Part shown: positions 15,967-25,214 of the stretch, in pieces
Layout of the letters: every line of letters starts with the position of its first letter
Numbering within the stretch: the first letter of the stretch is position 1
From: Bog-473 sp963782415
GTDB taxonomy: Bacteria > Actinomycetota > Acidimicrobiia > Acidimicrobiales > RAAP-2
DNA: 64,000 nucleotides
NCBI GenBank assembly: GCA_963782415.1
Contig: CAWAJT010000004.1
Span: 682,001-746,000, forward strand
Reading direction: 5' to 3'
Notes under the pieces: model-generated
Database searches by the model: none
Seen by the model: only the letters and a program-made list of their open reading frames with translations
Told to the model about the DNA's origin: nothing
Translations under genes and position numbers: made by a program

Positions 15967-17147
15967 GTGGGCCTCCGCTCGTTGAGTTCGGATACGTTGC
16001 CCCCCATGATCTTCGGTACCGATTCGCCCGGCAGCTTCTGCAACTCGGTGACCCAATCGGTCGGCTCCGGCAGACCCTCAATGTGGGGCCAGTCTGACCC
16101 GAAGATGACGCGATCGTCGCCCATCAGGTCGACGATCTCGCCGACGTCGTCCTCCCAGAACGGGTTGATCCAGACATTGCGGCGGAAGGTGAGGACCGGA
16201 TCCTCGGAGAAGTAGCCCGGCATGCGCCGGTTGGTCGTGCGCATCTTGGCGAAGAGGGGAGCGAGGAACTCGGAACCGTTCTCGACCGATGCGATGCGCA
16301 CATTGGGAAAGCGGTCGAACAGCCTCTCAAGGATCAGCGTGGCCAGCCAGTCGTGCGCGGCGCGTTCAATGGCGAACATCTTGATGCTCGGCCGGCCACC
16401 GCCGGCACGAAACGATGCGGAGAAGCCATCGACGGCGTAGCCGTTCGAGGAGAGGCCGGCGTCACCGGCGTGCACCACCACGGTGATTCCGGCCTCGTTG
16501 ACCCGTGCCCAGAACGGGTCGAACGCATCGGCGGCAGGCGAGAGCGGTCCGCTGGCCGTGATCGGGGCCGCAGCCCGCATGACGATGGCCCGCGCATCTT
16601 GGTCGAGCGCCCATTCGAGCTCGCGCACCGCTTCGTCGACGTCGGCGAGGGTGATGTAGGGGGCGGCGAAGATGCGGTCCTGATACGCCATGCCCCAGTC
16701 CTCCGCGAGCCAGCGGTTGAAGGCCCGGAACAGGAGGACGACGGCGCCCGGGTCGTGTTTGAGGGACTCCTCGTAGAGCATGCCGAGCGTTGGGAAGAGC
16801 CAGACCTTGGACAGGCCCTGGGCGTCCATGGTGGCGAGGCGTGCCTCGCGGTCGCGGTACTCGGGCCGGATGGGCTCTGGTTGCCCCATGAGCTCATGCA
16901 TTGGCCGTCCGTCGGGGTTACCCCGGAAGTAGTCGACGAGGGCCCCGGCAGGGGCGATGGGATTGAAGGTCGGGTTTGTGACCGCCCGGCTGACCCGGCC
17001 CCCCAGCGTGTGGTAGCGACGGCCACCGACCTCGACCCACTCGATCACTCGCGGCCCGAGCTTGGGGTCCAGATGGCGGGTGAACGCGTCGAGCGCCTCG
17101 TAGTAGTGGTTGTCAGCGTCGAAGACGGGCGTGTCGACAGCGTGCAT
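15963..17147 (-). CDS. Amidohydrolase-2 (ACMSD-like) metal-dependent hydrolase
   Basis: A 394-residue TIM-barrel enzyme of the amidohydrolase 2 family. The N-terminal metal motif appears as FDADNHYYE (family D-x-D-x-H), the mid-barrel metal region has VVVHAGD, and the late catalytic Asp is in FGSDWPHIEG. Actinobacteria carry many paralogues next to steroid or aromatic catabolic genes. It sits between a nitroreductase (37 nt upstream) and zwf (overlapping), suggesting one transcript. The reaction (decarboxylation or hydrolysis) is not identifiable. Confidence 0.88.
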   Translation of the reverse strand: MHAVDTPVFDADNHYYEALDAFTRHLDPKLGPRVIEWVEVGGRRYHTLGGRVSRAVTNPTFNPIAPAGALVDYFRGNPDGRPMHELMGQPEPIRPEYRDREARLATMDAQGLSKVWLFPTLGMLYEESLKHDPGAVVLLFRAFNRWLAEDWGMAYQDRIFAAPYITLADVDEAVRELEWALDQDARAIVMRAAAPITASGPLSPAADAFDPFWARVNEAGITVVVHAGDAGLSSNGYAVDGFSASFRAGGGRPSIKMFAIERAAHDWLATLILERLFDRFPNVRIASVENGSEFLAPLFAKMRTTNRRMPGYFSEDPVLTFRRNVWINPFWEDDVGEIVDLMGDDRVIFGSDWPHIEGLPEPTDWVTELQKLPGESVPKIMGGNVSELNERRPT

Positions 17148-17184
17148 GGTCAGCCTTCCGCGAGCGTGCGCAACAACGCAGACT

Positions 17185-17910
17185 CTATTGGGCGCGGGTT
17201 GGTGGCCCTGCCGAGGTGTGGGCCGACCCCGCCGGGTCGACCGCCCAGACGGGGGCCTCGCCCCAGCGCTCGCCGTAGACGAGCTCGGCCATCGGCCGCC
17301 GTCGCACTGGGCCGTGACGCCCCTGCGGTCGGCCCAGCGTGATGGTCGCCATGATCTCGACCTCGTCGGGCACCTGCAACAGCGAACGCAGCTCGGCGTC
17401 GGCGGCGAATTGCCAACCCGTCATGACGCCGCCGTACCCGAGGGAGCGGGCAGCCAGCAGCAGGTTCTGACAGGCCGGATACACCGATGCACCGTCGGTG
17501 TAGGCGGCCGCGTGACGGTACCGCTGAAAGCAAGCCAACACCAGGACGGGCACAGACTCGTAGGTGTCGACGTAGTGCTGCATGGTGCGGGCCATGCGAG
17601 CCTTGGGGGAATCGGCCTGTGCTCCGGATCCGGAGTCGTAGCCGTCCGCTTTGCGCTTGGCCGCCCAGAACTGGCGTGCTCCGTCGCCGATGAGGTGCTT
17701 GGCCTCTCGGGCCACCGGCCCGTCGGTGAGGACGATGAAGCGGAAGGGCTGGCGGTTCGAACCGCTCGGGGCCCGAGTGGCGGCAAAGAGGATGTCGCGC
17801 AACGCCTCGTCGGGCACGGGCTCAGCGGTGTAGCGCCGAATGGCCCGAGTGGTGAGCAGCCCCTCGTAGAGCGAGACCTCGTCCGGTCGTTCGCCTGGCA
17901 TCCCCGGCAC
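17185..17910 (-). CDS. Nitroreductase-family flavoprotein
   Basis: A 241-residue FMN-dependent oxidoreductase. The N-terminal TTRAIRRYT and RAPSGSNRQPF segments bind the FMN phosphate, and GASVYPACQNLLLAARSLGYG is the central helix typical of the nitroreductase fold. It is the first gene of the presumed nitroreductase-amidohydrolase-zwf transcript; zwf could supply NADPH for it. Substrate unknown. Confidence 0.9.
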   Translation of the reverse strand: MPGMPGERPDEVSLYEGLLTTRAIRRYTAEPVPDEALRDILFAATRAPSGSNRQPFRFIVLTDGPVAREAKHLIGDGARQFWAAKRKADGYDSGSGAQADSPKARMARTMQHYVDTYESVPVLVLACFQRYRHAAAYTDGASVYPACQNLLLAARSLGYGGVMTGWQFAADAELRSLLQVPDEVEIMATITLGRPQGRHGPVRRRPMAELVYGERWGEAPVWAVDPAGSAHTSAGPPTRAQ

Positions 17911-18014
17911 GAGGGCGACCCTAGCAACGACGGCGCTCTAGACCGCCTGGTTCCCGGACTCGGACGCAGCAGCCTCGGCGGCACGGTGCGCTCGGTTGCG
18001 CCGCCGCGACCAGG

Positions 18015-18360
18015 ATGAACCCGCCCCTTCGCATGGCCGCACTGCTCGTGACCACGATCGGCGCGTCGGTGCTCGTCGTCCCATCGGACCCGAGCGGAGC
18101 CGCCGCGAGCTCCACCGCTGGCGCTGCAACCCTGACCTTCCTCCACGTCGTCACGCCCACGACAGGGCCGGACCTCACGCCCTATCTGGCCGACGCGGCG
18201 GGGCGCCCCAGGTGCTCCTCCATGGTGCGGCCGCCGTCGGCATGGAGGACGTCGCCTATCCGGGCGCGAACGGTGGCTCCGCCATCTTCCCGGTCGCACC
18301 GTCGGCCTACGCCGGGCGCCGTCCCAAGGCGTCCGCTCTGATTCCCCAACCTCCGCTCGG
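18015..18360 (+). pseudogene. Truncated, frameshifted remnant of secreted GH5-type glycosidase
   Basis: The first frame gives a signal peptide and TFLHVVTPTTGPDLTPYLAD, ending at DAAGR. The next frame continues as QVLLHGAAAVGMEDVAYPG, then VAPSAYAGR and LIPQPPL. These segments match, from memory, the N-terminus of actinobacterial cellulase/endoglycoceramidase-like GH5 proteins (D-x-x-GRxVLLxG ... AYxGRCP). The frame changes near 18205-18211, and the catalytic barrel is absent: the CocE gene begins on the other strand at 18371. Confidence 0.6.
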
Positions 18361-18370
18361 CTCCTGCTGC

Positions 18371-20797
18371 CTAGTTGTTCTGGTTGTTCTCGTTGCCCAT
18401 CGGGGCGTCGGCGCGGCAGGGCTCGCCCCGCAGCGCGCCACAGGACGGCATGGCGGCGGCCGGGACCACGCCGCGCACCTCGTTGACGACGAGCGTGGAG
18501 CCCTTCGCCCCTCCGAGCGCGATCGTGTCGACCACGGCGCCGTGCGTGGCCGGTGTGTCGAAAGTCCATGACGGGCGGTCCCCTCCGGGCGCGGAGATGA
18601 CGATGCGGAGGCGGGTGCCCGCTCGGAAGGTGTGCGCGATGGGGTCGATCGGCACCCGGACCGAGGTGAACCGGCCACGCGGCATGTTGCGGCGATCCGA
18701 GGTGAGATACGTGGGCTCGGGGTCGAGCGCGGTCGATGACGCTGACATGGTCCGATCGCTGCTGCGCAGATAGCCCGAGGTCACGTATTCCTCCTGCGTC
18801 TGGCCGGGGCGGACCTCGGTCACCGTGACCTGGAGGTCGGTGACCGGCGCGGTCGACCGCAGCATGAGGTTGAGGCTGGCCGGCCCAACGATCGTCGTCG
18901 CCTCTGTGAACGCGTGGGTTTCGAAGGCGACCCCGTTGCGGGCAGGCACAGTGGTCCAGTGGTACGGCGGCTGGGCTGCCCACGCGTTGGCCGAAGCGGC
19001 GAGGTCGTCCGCCGGGCGGACAGCGGGATCGGGACGGAAGGAGGTGGTCGAGGACGTGTGCGCCGGCGTCCTCGACAGCGTGCCGCCCGCCCCGAGCCCG
19101 AAGTGCACGACTGTCCCAGCTGGCGGCCACTCGGAGAAGCCGGCCTCGTAGGTCGGCTGCAACGCGCCCGGGCCGAGACTGCCTCCACCGTTGTCGAAGA
19201 GAATCCTCACCCGTGGGTCTGCCGCGGTGAAGGCAGCCCTGGCCTTGGCGACGGAGGGCTCGTCGGTGAAGCGGACGGCGGGAACCGGTGCCGAGGCCGC
19301 TCCGCCCGTCAGTGCCGAGTACAACGTGGGTGCCAGCGCGCGCAGAGTGGGCGAGGCGGTTGGAATGCGTCCAGCGACGTACAGGTCAAGGAACTCGAGC
19401 CAGCGCGACATCGTGTCGGGACCGAGCGACTCCGTGTGCGTGCCGTTCATCATGGTGACGTAGACGTTCTTGTCGCCGCGCAAGGCGTCAATGAGTGCGG
19501 GCCATTGGGGTCCGACCTGCTCATCTTGGAGCGCGCCGACCAGGAACACCGGCACGGTGATGTGCGCCGCCCAGGTGGTGGGCGAGCGTTGGTCGAACAG
19601 CGCAGGCGTCCGTCCCAGCTTGGGGCTCACGAGCGATTCGAGGCTCTGGGCTTGGAGGTGAAGCCGTTGATTGGCCAGGCAGGTCTTGTCACCAGTGGCG
19701 ATCTCGGCGGTCGCCCAGGCCTGCCCTCCCTGGGGGGCGGGCTCGGCGTCATGCACACGGTCGGCGATCCAACTGGCGGCGAACCCGTTGTTGTAGATCC
19801 CGCCGGGATAGCCGGTCGAGTACAGGTCGTCGGTCGGACTGAGGGGTGTGATCGCTGCCAAATCGGGCGGGTCTGTGCCGGCCACCACCAATTGGGAGAA
19901 GCCTGAGTAGGAGATCCCGACCATGCCGACCTTGTGATGCAGGACCCAGGGTTGTGCGCCCACCGTCTGGACGACGTCGTACCCGTCGTAGTCGGAGGGC
20001 AGACCGAAGAGGTCGAAGGCCCCGCCCGAACAGCCGCTCCCTCGCATCTGGACGCTCACCGTGACGAAGCCGAGCAGCGGTGCGACTACCGAGCCGACGA
20101 TGGTGGCTGTGTCGGGAAGCAGGGGATCACTCGACGAGGCGTGCCCTTCCAGCGCGTCAATCAGGCTGTGGGGTCCGGCGACGCCGTACCCCGAATACTC
20201 AATGACCGTCGGGAACGGCCCGTCGGCGAGAGTCTTGCCCGGCGGCAGGCGGACGGTTGCGGCGAGCAGAATGCCGTCGCGCATGCGGACGTAGTTGAGG
20301 CCGGCGTGGAGCGTCTGCGATGCATACAGCGACGAGCCGGCATTCGATGTCGTCGACAGCACGGAAAAGGGTGCGCTACGACGTGCCGTTGAGCCCTCCC
20401 CCTCTTCGAAGCGGTAACCGCTTCCTGCGGCCAGATTGCGCACAATCAGGCTTCCGAGTCGGTCCACCACACCCGACCCCACCGTGGCGCCGCGGGCGCT
20501 CACGACCGACAGGCGGATACCGGGTGGTGCGCCGGTGACGTAGGCCTGTCCGATCGAACCGTGACCGGAGAACGACAAGGCGGGTGACGATGACGACGTG
20601 CCGGCCGAGCCACCCGGGGTCAGGGCATTGGCTGCGCTGAGCACGGCCAACGCGCCGAGTAGCAGAGCTCGCGGCAGAAGAGTGATGGTTTCGTCCTCTC
20701 GGTTGGGTGGTCGGGCCGGTGGAAGGAGCACAGCGTAGCCACGCGGAGTTGGGCTGACCCGGCGCTGCATTGGTGGCGGGTGCACACCGTGGTTCAC
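18371..20797 (-). CDS. Secreted CocE/NonD (X-Pro dipeptidyl-peptidase-like) hydrolase
   Basis: An 808-residue open frame. After an uncertain N-terminus there is a hydrophobic leader (LLPRALLLGALAVLSAANAL), a beta domain, then an S15 alpha/beta-hydrolase with nucleophile motif GISYSG, and the C-terminal jelly-roll PepX_C domain with the usual RLRIVIS segment. Enzymes of this family hydrolyse acyl esters or X-Pro peptides. The start is unclear: a strong AGAGG lies 8 nt before an ATC codon just ahead of the leader, and upstream ATGs give non-family residues. Export is inferred from the leader. Confidence 0.85.
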   Translation of the reverse strand: MNHGVHPPPMQRRVSPTPRGYAVLLPPARPPNREDETITLLPRALLLGALAVLSAANALTPGGSAGTSSSSPALSFSGHGSIGQAYVTGAPPGIRLSVVSARGATVGSGVVDRLGSLIVRNLAAGSGYRFEEGEGSTARRSAPFSVLSTTSNAGSSLYASQTLHAGLNYVRMRDGILLAATVRLPPGKTLADGPFPTVIEYSGYGVAGPHSLIDALEGHASSSDPLLPDTATIVGSVVAPLLGFVTVSVQMRGSGCSGGAFDLFGLPSDYDGYDVVQTVGAQPWVLHHKVGMVGISYSGFSQLVVAGTDPPDLAAITPLSPTDDLYSTGYPGGIYNNGFAASWIADRVHDAEPAPQGGQAWATAEIATGDKTCLANQRLHLQAQSLESLVSPKLGRTPALFDQRSPTTWAAHITVPVFLVGALQDEQVGPQWPALIDALRGDKNVYVTMMNGTHTESLGPDTMSRWLEFLDLYVAGRIPTASPTLRALAPTLYSALTGGAASAPVPAVRFTDEPSVAKARAAFTAADPRVRILFDNGGGSLGPGALQPTYEAGFSEWPPAGTVVHFGLGAGGTLSRTPAHTSSTTSFRPDPAVRPADDLAASANAWAAQPPYHWTTVPARNGVAFETHAFTEATTIVGPASLNLMLRSTAPVTDLQVTVTEVRPGQTQEEYVTSGYLRSSDRTMSASSTALDPEPTYLTSDRRNMPRGRFTSVRVPIDPIAHTFRAGTRLRIVISAPGGDRPSWTFDTPATHGAVVDTIALGGAKGSTLVVNEVRGVVPAAAMPSCGALRGEPCRADAPMGNENNQNN

Positions 20798-21047
20798 TGG
20801 GCCCTGTTCGAGAGTTCATCTTCAGCTTGACGGCAATGTTGTTGGTCGTGGCGGGCCTGACCGCCATGTCGCGACGCCGGAGGAAACGTGCTGCCAAGAG
20901 CCACAAGCGAGTCCCGCGCACCCACCTCACGTAGCACAGGCAGCACAGGGCACCCATGTCGGCACGGCCGAACATCACAAACGGCATTGAGAGTGGCCCC
21001 GCCGGTGCGCTCGCCAGACGCATCATCCCCGCGGCAGCGACGGACGC

Positions 21048-21938
21048 CTAGGTGGTGGACTGCGCCGGTTGGCGGTCGAAGTAGAGGTCCGGATGGCGCT
21101 CGTCCTCCAAGAGACCCGAGATTCCCTCGCGGGCATAGGCGAGATGGAGATCGATGCGGTGCACCAGCAGCTCGGCTCGGCTGGGCGAGCCCGGCACGGC
21201 CCGGCTTGCCTCCGCCACGACGGTGCCGGTCGGCGCCACAATCCGGCTGGCGCCGAGCAGGGTAGAAGTGAAGTGCGAGCCGGCCTGGTTGGCCTGCACC
21301 CACCATTGGCTGTTGGTCAGGGCGACCGCGGGATAGAGGAGGTCCCAGGCATTTGCGCTCTCGACCCCGTAGGCGGCTGGGGCCAGAACGAGGCGTGCCC
21401 CGCGCAGCGCCAGCGTCCGGGCCACCTCGGGAAAGTCGCCATCGAAGGAGACCACCAGCCCGACACGGCCCAGGGCAGGGTGGTCGAAGGTGGTCAGCCG
21501 ATCGCCGGGTGTCAAGACGGAGGGTTCCAAGGTCGGCGGGTAGAGATGTGCCTTGCGGTGCCAGGCCACCAGTTCGCCAAGCGGGTTGAAGACGAGCGCG
21601 GTGTCGTAGATGCGGCCGTCGTCGCCCAGCTCGGGCACGGTGCCCGCAGCGAGCCACATCTCACGCTGCCGCGCTGCCGCCCCCAGTTCCGCAGACCGCG
21701 GCCCTTGGCGGGGCTCCGCATCGGCCATGACGTCACGGGCCAGCGTCTCGGGGTCATAGCCGCACGACCAGAGCTCCGGGAACAGCAGGAGCTCGACGCC
21801 GCGCGACGCCGCCTCATCCATCATGCCGAGAGCCACACGCATGTTGTGGCGTGGCTCCCCTGGTGTGGCCAGCCATTGGGCCACACCGACCAGAAGATCT
21901 CGCTTCACGTCGGGTACCTGGATTTTCCACCTTTGCAC
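21048..21938 (-). CDS. Nitrilase-superfamily protein with Ser in place of catalytic Cys
   Basis: A 296-residue carbon-nitrogen hydrolase fold. Glu55 (FPELW) and Lys129 (HRKAHLY) of the Glu-Lys-Cys triad are present. The nucleophile elbow, normally C-x-x-x-F-P-E, reads VSFDGDFPE: Ser164 (codon TCC) replaces Cys. The rest of the fold is intact, so this is either inactive as an amidase, a binding or regulatory protein, or an unusual Ser enzyme. The GTG at 21938 lacks a ribosome site; V11 (21908) is possible. It precedes, on the same strand, no close partner. Confidence 0.85.
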   Translation of the reverse strand: MQRWKIQVPDVKRDLLVGVAQWLATPGEPRHNMRVALGMMDEAASRGVELLLFPELWSCGYDPETLARDVMADAEPRQGPRSAELGAAARQREMWLAAGTVPELGDDGRIYDTALVFNPLGELVAWHRKAHLYPPTLEPSVLTPGDRLTTFDHPALGRVGLVVSFDGDFPEVARTLALRGARLVLAPAAYGVESANAWDLLYPAVALTNSQWWVQANQAGSHFTSTLLGASRIVAPTGTVVAEASRAVPGSPSRAELLVHRIDLHLAYAREGISGLLEDERHPDLYFDRQPAQSTT

Positions 21939-22044
21939 TGCGCTGTGACGCCCAACCTACGGAGGCAAAGTTCGCGCCCGGTTTCCCCTGCGTGAATGCA
22001 CTGTTACAAGTCAAGCAGGACGCCCACCAGAGCGGCTCGTCAGC

Positions 22045-23007
22045 TCAACCGGACCCGGGGGAAGCCATGATCGTGATGAGGTCGTAGAGGACGTGCGCAG
22101 CGGCGATCGCCGTGACCTCGGCGTGGTCGTACGCGGGGGAGACCTCGACCACGTCGCCACCCACCACCGCCGCCGGGCGCAGCCCTCGCACGAGGGCGAG
22201 CAGTTCACGGCTGGTCAGGCCACCCGCTTCCGGCGTGCCGGTTCCGGGCGCGTGGGCCGGGTCGAGCACGTCGATGTCGACCGACACGTACACCGGTGCG
22301 TCGCCGACCCGGTTCAGCAACCGGCGCACCACATCGGCCACCCCCAGCGTCGCCACGTCGTCCGTCGTGATCTGCCCGAACCCCATGGACGCGTCCTCGG
22401 AGAGATCGGCCGCGGAGTAGAGGGGGCCCCGCAGACCGACGTGGACGCTGCGCTCGCGGAGGAGCAGCCCCTCTTCCCAGGCGCGGCGGAAGGGCGTCCC
22501 GTGGGTGAAACGCTGGCCGAAATAGGTATCCCACGTGTCGAGATGCGCGTCGAAGTGCACGAGGGCGAGTGCACCGTGGCGGCGCGCGGCGGCGCGCAGC
22601 AACGGCAGCGCGATGGTGTGGTCGCCGCCGATAGCCACGAGGCGCCCGCCGTCGCGCAAGAGCGCGTCCGCCGATTCCTCTATTTGGGCGACCGCCTCTT
22701 CGGGGCTGAAAGGGGTGCATGCGATGTCGCCGGCGTCGACCACCTGGGTCAGCTCGAAGGGCAGCGCCTCGAGGGCCGGGTGGTACGGACGGAGGAGTCG
22801 CGAGCCTTGGCGCACAGCAGCGGGCCCGAAGCGAGCACCGGGCCGGTAGCTGGTGCCGCCGTCGAACGGGATGCCGGCGAGTGCGATGTCCCAACTCTCC
22901 ACCTCGTCGGCTCTGGGCAGCCGGGCAAAGGTGGTCAGGCCGGCGAAGCGCGGGACCAAGCTGGCATCGGCAGGACCGGTGGGCCTCGGGGCGTCGGTCT
23001 CGGCCAT
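22045..23007 (-). CDS. Agmatinase/ureohydrolase family enzyme
   Basis: A 320-residue arginase-fold hydrolase. The binuclear Mn ligands are all visible: GGDHT (127-131, H130), DAHLD (153-157) and DIDVLDP (244-250). It should cleave a guanidino compound (agmatine, guanidinobutyrate or similar) to urea. The ATG at 23007 shares its A with the TGA of the beta-lactamase-fold gene (TGATG), so translation is coupled. The longer frame to 23589 is inside that gene. The exact substrate is not determined. Confidence 0.92.
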   Translation of the reverse strand: MAETDAPRPTGPADASLVPRFAGLTTFARLPRADEVESWDIALAGIPFDGGTSYRPGARFGPAAVRQGSRLLRPYHPALEALPFELTQVVDAGDIACTPFSPEEAVAQIEESADALLRDGGRLVAIGGDHTIALPLLRAAARRHGALALVHFDAHLDTWDTYFGQRFTHGTPFRRAWEEGLLLRERSVHVGLRGPLYSAADLSEDASMGFGQITTDDVATLGVADVVRRLLNRVGDAPVYVSVDIDVLDPAHAPGTGTPEAGGLTSRELLALVRGLRPAAVVGGDVVEVSPAYDHAEVTAIAAAHVLYDLITIMASPGSG

Positions 23008-24230
23008 CAGTCGTCGATGGCCTGGTACACCAGCGCGCGCAACTGCGCACGGAACGGGTAGGCCGCGGAGGGGAAGAGCTGGGTCATGAAGACGGCGAAG
23101 AGGTCCTCGGCCGGGTCGACCCAGAAGGCGGTGCTCGCTGCCCCGCCCCAGTAGAACTCGCCGCCCGAACCGGCCATGGCGGTTGCAGCTGGCCCAAGTC
23201 CGACCGCAAAGCCCAAGCCGAAGCCGACGCCCTCGAAATTCGCCTCGCCGAAACCTCCGACAGCCATGTCCTGCAGGGTGGCCCCGCCCGCGAAGTGATT
23301 GACCGTCATGAGTTCCAATGTCTTGCGCCCCAGGATGCGCCGGCCGTCGAGCTGGCCGCCGTTCGCCAGCATCTGGCAGAAGGCAACGTAATCGCGTGTG
23401 GTCGAGACCAACCCGCCGGCACCTGAGAGATAGGAACGGGGTCGCTTTATCGCGTTGGCGAAGGGACCCTCCATGAGGCGGGGCGAGTTGGCCGGGCGGT
23501 ACTGATAGCAGGCGGCCAGTCGCGGCAGGTCGTCCTCGGGCACGAAGAATCCCGTGTCGACCATGCCGAGCGGATCGAAGAGCTCGCACTGGAGGTAGGT
23601 GTCCAGAGGCATTCCAGCGAGGATCTCGACGAGCCGGCCCACGATGTCGGTCGAGATCCCGTAGTTCCAGTGCGTCCCAGGGTGGAATTTCAATGGGTGC
23701 TCGGCCAGGAGCCTCGTGACGCTCTCGAGGGTGCGCGGGCCTGCCTGCGCGGCCTGGGCCTCGTTGAACGCGGCGTCAATCGGGTTGCCCGGCATCAGGC
23801 CACCCGGCAGCCCGGTCGTGTGCATCAGCACGTCGCGCATGTTCATGGGGCGTTGGGGCTTCTCCAGGGTCACGGAGCCGTCGTCGGCAACCACACCCAC
23901 TTGCAGGGTCCGCCACTCGGGGATGTAGCGGTGGACGGGGTCGAGGAGCTGGAACAGGCCCTTCTCGTACAACTGCATGAGCGCCACCGAGGCGATGGGC
24001 TTGGTCATGGAGTAGATCCGGAAGATGGCGTCATCGGCCATACGTTTCTGCTGTTCGCGGTCCATGAGCCCGAGGGAGCGGTGATAGGCGACATGACCGC
24101 CCCGCACCACCGCGATCTGGCATCCAGCGATCTTCTCGGGCTGGACATATGTGGTGCTGAAATGCTCGGTGATGCGCTCCAGGCGCACCTCGCTCATCCC
24201 GGCTGCCTCAGGTTCGATCTTCACCCGCAT
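23007..24230 (-). CDS. Serine beta-lactamase-fold hydrolase (class C/EstB-like)
   Basis: A 407-residue cytoplasmic serine hydrolase. The S-x-x-K motif is SMTK with S74 and K77, and the Tyr motif is WNYGIST (Y190). No signal peptide is seen, so an esterase or amidase role is more likely than antibiotic resistance. The ATG at 24230 follows GGGAAGGG; the open frame to 24377 is not supported. It lies 32 nt after an SDR gene and overlaps the agmatinase, giving a three-gene unit. Confidence 0.9.
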   Translation of the reverse strand: MRVKIEPEAAGMSEVRLERITEHFSTTYVQPEKIAGCQIAVVRGGHVAYHRSLGLMDREQQKRMADDAIFRIYSMTKPIASVALMQLYEKGLFQLLDPVHRYIPEWRTLQVGVVADDGSVTLEKPQRPMNMRDVLMHTTGLPGGLMPGNPIDAAFNEAQAAQAGPRTLESVTRLLAEHPLKFHPGTHWNYGISTDIVGRLVEILAGMPLDTYLQCELFDPLGMVDTGFFVPEDDLPRLAACYQYRPANSPRLMEGPFANAIKRPRSYLSGAGGLVSTTRDYVAFCQMLANGGQLDGRRILGRKTLELMTVNHFAGGATLQDMAVGGFGEANFEGVGFGLGFAVGLGPAATAMAGSGGEFYWGGAASTAFWVDPAEDLFAVFMTQLFPSAAYPFRAQLRALVYQAIDD

Positions 24231-24262
24231 CCCTTCCCACCGTACGATCGCGTCTCCTGCCG

Positions 24263-25075
24263 TTACGGCTTGTGCTCCGCTTCCTTCTTCTGCTTCTGGT
24301 CGCGCAGGTACGCCGCCGTCCCCTCCAAGAACGCGGCCACGTCCTTCTCCTTGTTGGCCGCCACGCCATGGAACCATTCGGGTACGTAGACCTGTGCGGC
24401 ACCCGATTCGAGTCCGGCGAGGATGGCGTCAACGGCAACCGAGACCGGCTCTGCCGCAACCGGGAGGTCCGGCACGTCGTTGTCCGGCAAGCTGAAGAGT
24501 TCGGTGTCGATGACACCCGGGTAGACCACCATCACCTTGACACCGCTGTCCCACAGGTCGACGGCCATGGCCTCCGAAAAAGCGGTCAGCGCCGCCTTCG
24601 AGGCGTCGTAGGCGGCCTCGCCGGGAGCACTCAGCTTGGCGGCGATCGACGACACGTTGACAATGGTGCCCGAGCCACGGGACAACATCTGGGGGAGGAG
24701 GTCGTAAGTCAGACGCATCGGTGACAGGTAGTTGATGTGCATCACCGCGGTGATGGTGTCGATGTCCAGCGCCGTCGTATGCCGTCTCTTTGGGATCCCG
24801 GCGTTGTTGACGAGGAGGTCGACCCCGCCGAAGGCATCCAGCACGTCGACCGCCAGCTTGTCAACCGCGTCGGGGTCGGCCAGGTTGGTCACCCACATGC
24901 GGCTGTCGGGGGAGTGCTTCATGCAGCGCTCCAACACCTCGGAGAGCCGGTCACCCCGGCGGGCACAGATGCCGACCACGGCCCCCCGTTCGGCCAGCGC
25001 TTCGGCCAGCCCGGCCCCGATCCCTGACGACCCCCCGGTCACCAGTGTGCGGCACCCCTGCAGGTCCAACGCCAT
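24263..25075 (-). CDS. Short-chain dehydrogenase/reductase
   Basis: A 270-residue classical SDR. NAD(P) motif TGGSSGIG (13-20), NNAG near 90-93, catalytic Y156 and K160 in YDASK. The C-terminus is Lys/Gln/Glu-rich. ATG at 25075 after GGGGTGG. It heads the SDR, beta-lactamase-fold and agmatinase transcript and diverges from the kdp operon. An inverted repeat CCGTT-CGA-AACGG at 25096-25108 lies just upstream and may be its operator. Confidence 0.9.
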   Translation of the reverse strand: MALDLQGCRTLVTGGSSGIGAGLAEALAERGAVVGICARRGDRLSEVLERCMKHSPDSRMWVTNLADPDAVDKLAVDVLDAFGGVDLLVNNAGIPKRRHTTALDIDTITAVMHINYLSPMRLTYDLLPQMLSRGSGTIVNVSSIAAKLSAPGEAAYDASKAALTAFSEAMAVDLWDSGVKVMVVYPGVIDTELFSLPDNDVPDLPVAAEPVSVAVDAILAGLESGAAQVYVPEWFHGVAANKEKDVAAFLEGTAAYLRDQKQKKEAEHKP

Positions 25076-25174
25076 CGTCCACCCCACTTTCACTTCCGTT
25101 CGAAACGGTTGTCACCTTAGGCACACGCGGGGCCTGACCACTATTGACACATTGTTAATGCCCGGAGCCAGCGC

Positions 25175-25196
25175 GTTCACATCCGGTTCACGGATC
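25175..25196 (+). promoter_or_regulatory. 11-bp direct repeat upstream of kdp (response-regulator box)
   Basis: GTTCACATCCG and GTTCACGGATC are adjacent 11-nt units, the spacing used by OmpR/PhoB-family regulators and similar to the Streptomyces PHO-box unit (GTTCACC...). It lies 18 nt before the first ORF of the kdp operon. KdpE, encoded in this window, is an OmpR/PhoB-type regulator and the obvious candidate; PhoP is the alternative. A TTGACA occurs at 25144-25149, but no convincing -10 follows it. Confidence 0.4.
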
Positions 25197-25214
25197 CGCC
25201 CCCAGCATGGAGCC

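Noticed and set aside
23007..24230. Antibiotic-resistance beta-lactamase
   Set aside because: No signal peptide, and the motif spacing is of the EstB/esterase type; a resistance role is unsupported.
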